Below, in pieces: positions 11,546 through 12,722 of a DNA stretch of 12,722 nt (the stretch's first letter is position 1; each line of letters starts with the position of its first letter). This DNA comes from Streptosporangiaceae bacterium (lineage in GTDB: Bacteria > Actinomycetota > Actinomycetes > Streptosporangiales > Streptosporangiaceae), in NCBI GenBank assembly GCA_030041195.1, contig JASHOI010000703.1, positions 1-12,722 of the forward strand. Reading direction: 5' to 3'. The notes under the pieces were generated by a model. That model was not told the DNA's origin and did no database searches. It saw only the letters and a program-made list of their open reading frames with translations. The position numbers and the translations under genes are program-made.

Positions 11546-12722
11546 CCGCCGGCACCATCACCCCGTACCACTCGCCCGGGCCGGCCGGGCGCGATGGTTT
11601 CGCCCAGCTGGTGCGCGCCGAGTGGGACAAATTCCGTTCCGTGCGCGGCTGGGTCATCGGCATGGTGGTCGCGGTGCTGCTGATGCTCGCGGTCGGCCTG
11701 CTCGGCGTGCAGAGCAGCGTCACGTGCAGCAGCGGCCCGCACGCGCCGGTGCGGCACGGTGCGGCCTGCGGCAGGTCCTCGGTTCCGGTCGGCCCGGGCG
11801 GCGAGGCGGTGACCGACCACTTCTACTTCGTGCGCCAGCCGCTGACCGGCAACGGCACCATCACCGCCCAGGTCACGTCGCTGACCGGCGAGCAGCAGGT
11901 CCCCGGTCCCGCCTCCGGGCCGTCCAATCCCGCAAGCCCGCCCAGCCTGCGCCCGGGCCTGCGGCCGTGGTCCAAGGCCGGGATCATCATCAAGCAGAGC
12001 ACGAAGCAGGGATCGGCGTACGCGGCGATGATGGTCACCGGCGGCCACGGTGTGCGGATGCAGTACGACTACACCCAGGACATTGCCGGGATGGTCGGCA
12101 AGGTCTCGGTGGCGCACCCGCGCTGGCTGCGGCTGACCCGGTCCGGCGACACGATCACCGGTTATGACTCGGCCGACGGCATCCACTGGACCAGGGTCGG
12201 CTCCGCCGACCTGGCCGGGCTGCCCTCGACCGTGCAGGTCGGCCTGTTCGCCACCTCACCGACGTACGTGTACGAAACCTCGTCGTTCGGCAGCGGCAAC
12301 TACACCGGCGTGGGCACCGTGGCCACCGGTGTCTTTGACCACCTCGGCGTCTCCGGCCAGCACGGCGGGACATGGACCGGTGACGCCGTAGGAGGCGTCG
12401 GCGGGGTCGGGCCGAACGAGGGCGAGGGCTACCAGCAGGCCGGCGGCAGGTTCACCGTGACCGGGACCGGCGACATCGCGCCGCTCACGGCCGGCCCGGG
12501 GTCGCAGGCAGGCCCGTCGGGCACCATCGAGCAGCACCTGGTGGGCACGTTCGCCGGGCTGATCGCGGTGATCGTGATCGCGACGATGTTTATCACCGCC
12601 GAGTACCGGCGGGGCCTGATCCGGGTCACCCTGGCCGCGAGCCCGCGCCGGGGGCGGGTGCTGGCCGCCAAGGCCGTCGTGATCGGCGTGGTCACGTTCG
12701 TGCTGGGGCTGATCGCGGCGGT
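11542..12722 (+). CDS. ABC-2 type permease with large concanavalin-like extracellular domain (3' end cut)
   Basis: 393 codons are visible and the gene runs off the window. After 'VRAEWDKFRSVRGW' (about 24-37), a signature of ABC-2 permeases, comes the first membrane helix (about 38-56). An extracellular stretch of about 278 residues follows, then a second helix (about 335-352), the cytosolic 'EYRRGLIRVTLAASPRRGR' loop, and the start of a third helix. Within the ectodomain, residues about 90-280 resemble a DUF1349/laminin-G-like beta-sandwich: 'KAGIIIKQSTKQGSAYAAMM' near 145 and 'WLRLTRSGDTITGYDSADG' near 195. Two cysteines just after the first helix (within 'SSVTCSSG' and 'GAACGRSS') could form a disulfide. 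The start is fixed by the ATGA overlap with the ATPase gene. Substrate unknown. Confidence 0.88.
   Translation, partial: MTAGTITPYHSPGPAGRDGFAQLVRAEWDKFRSVRGWVIGMVVAVLLMLAVGLLGVQSSVTCSSGPHAPVRHGAACGRSSVPVGPGGEAVTDHFYFVRQPLTGNGTITAQVTSLTGEQQVPGPASGPSNPASPPSLRPGLRPWSKAGIIIKQSTKQGSAYAAMMVTGGHGVRMQYDYTQDIAGMVGKVSVAHPRWLRLTRSGDTITGYDSADGIHWTRVGSADLAGLPSTVQVGLFATSPTYVYETSSFGSGNYTGVGTVATGVFDHLGVSGQHGGTWTGDAVGGVGGVGPNEGEGYQQAGGRFTVTGTGDIAPLTAGPGSQAGPSGTIEQHLVGTFAGLIAVIVIATMFITAEYRRGLIRVTLAASPRRGRVLAAKAVVIGVVTFVLGLIAA

Noticed and set aside
1..12722. CRISPR array, insertion sequence, tRNA or rRNA gene
   Set aside because: No regularly spaced direct repeats, transposase-like protein, terminal inverted repeat with target duplication, cloverleaf or rRNA-like sequence was found by eye on either strand.

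Overview
The window looks like chromosomal DNA from a high-GC filamentous actinomycete of the Streptomyces/Streptosporangium/Thermomonospora kind. Third codon positions are strongly G/C-biased, GTG and TTG starts occur, genes are coupled by ATGA overlaps, and the two-component/ABC module, stand-alone CBM48 protein and zinc-ribbon membrane proteins are all typical of that group. Genus cannot be fixed from the sequence.

Layout. (1) 1-254, minus: the N-terminus of a phosphotransferase-fold (APH-like) protein, cut by the window edge. (2) 605-1801, plus: a short-chain dehydrogenase/reductase and a small CBM48 (isoamylase early-set) protein. (3) 1897-2853, plus: a dense operator/promoter region feeding a two-gene unit, a four-helix membrane protein and a small winged-helix regulator joined by an ATGA overlap. 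This reads as a self-regulated membrane-protein/regulator pair. (4) 2920-6904: a lower-GC block of four genes in two convergent pairs. Plus strand: a zinc-ribbon single-pass membrane protein followed by an unrecognised helical protein. Minus strand: a zinc-ribbon membrane protein with a PH-like region, followed by a TraD/VirD4-like ATPase without a membrane anchor. The convergent stop codons are 8 bases apart. No relaxase, VirB4 or other conjugation gene is visible. This block is the best candidate for an undescribed system. (5) 7335-8473, plus: a class I SAM methyltransferase overlapping a VOC (glyoxalase-fold) protein, probably read from a leaderless promoter. (6) 8490-12722: a NarL-type response regulator and DesK/LiaS-type histidine kinase (minus), divergent from an ABC ATPase and an ABC-2 permease (plus, cut by the right edge). 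The permease carries a large extracellular domain resembling a concanavalin-like fold.

How parts may work together. In region 6 the kinase has six membrane helices and almost no extracellular loop, while the permease has an ectodomain of about 280 residues. As in Bce-type modules, the transporter may do the sensing and the kinase may read its state; this is inference by analogy. In region 4 the paired zinc ribbons have identical cysteine spacing, and the ATPase sits directly behind a membrane protein. This suggests a membrane-tethered ATPase complex of unknown purpose. Hand GC counts on sample 60-base rows (52% at 4141-4200 and 6361-6420, against 77% at 1081-1140 and 70% at 10201-10260), plus two TTA codons, suggest the block was acquired separately from its surroundings.
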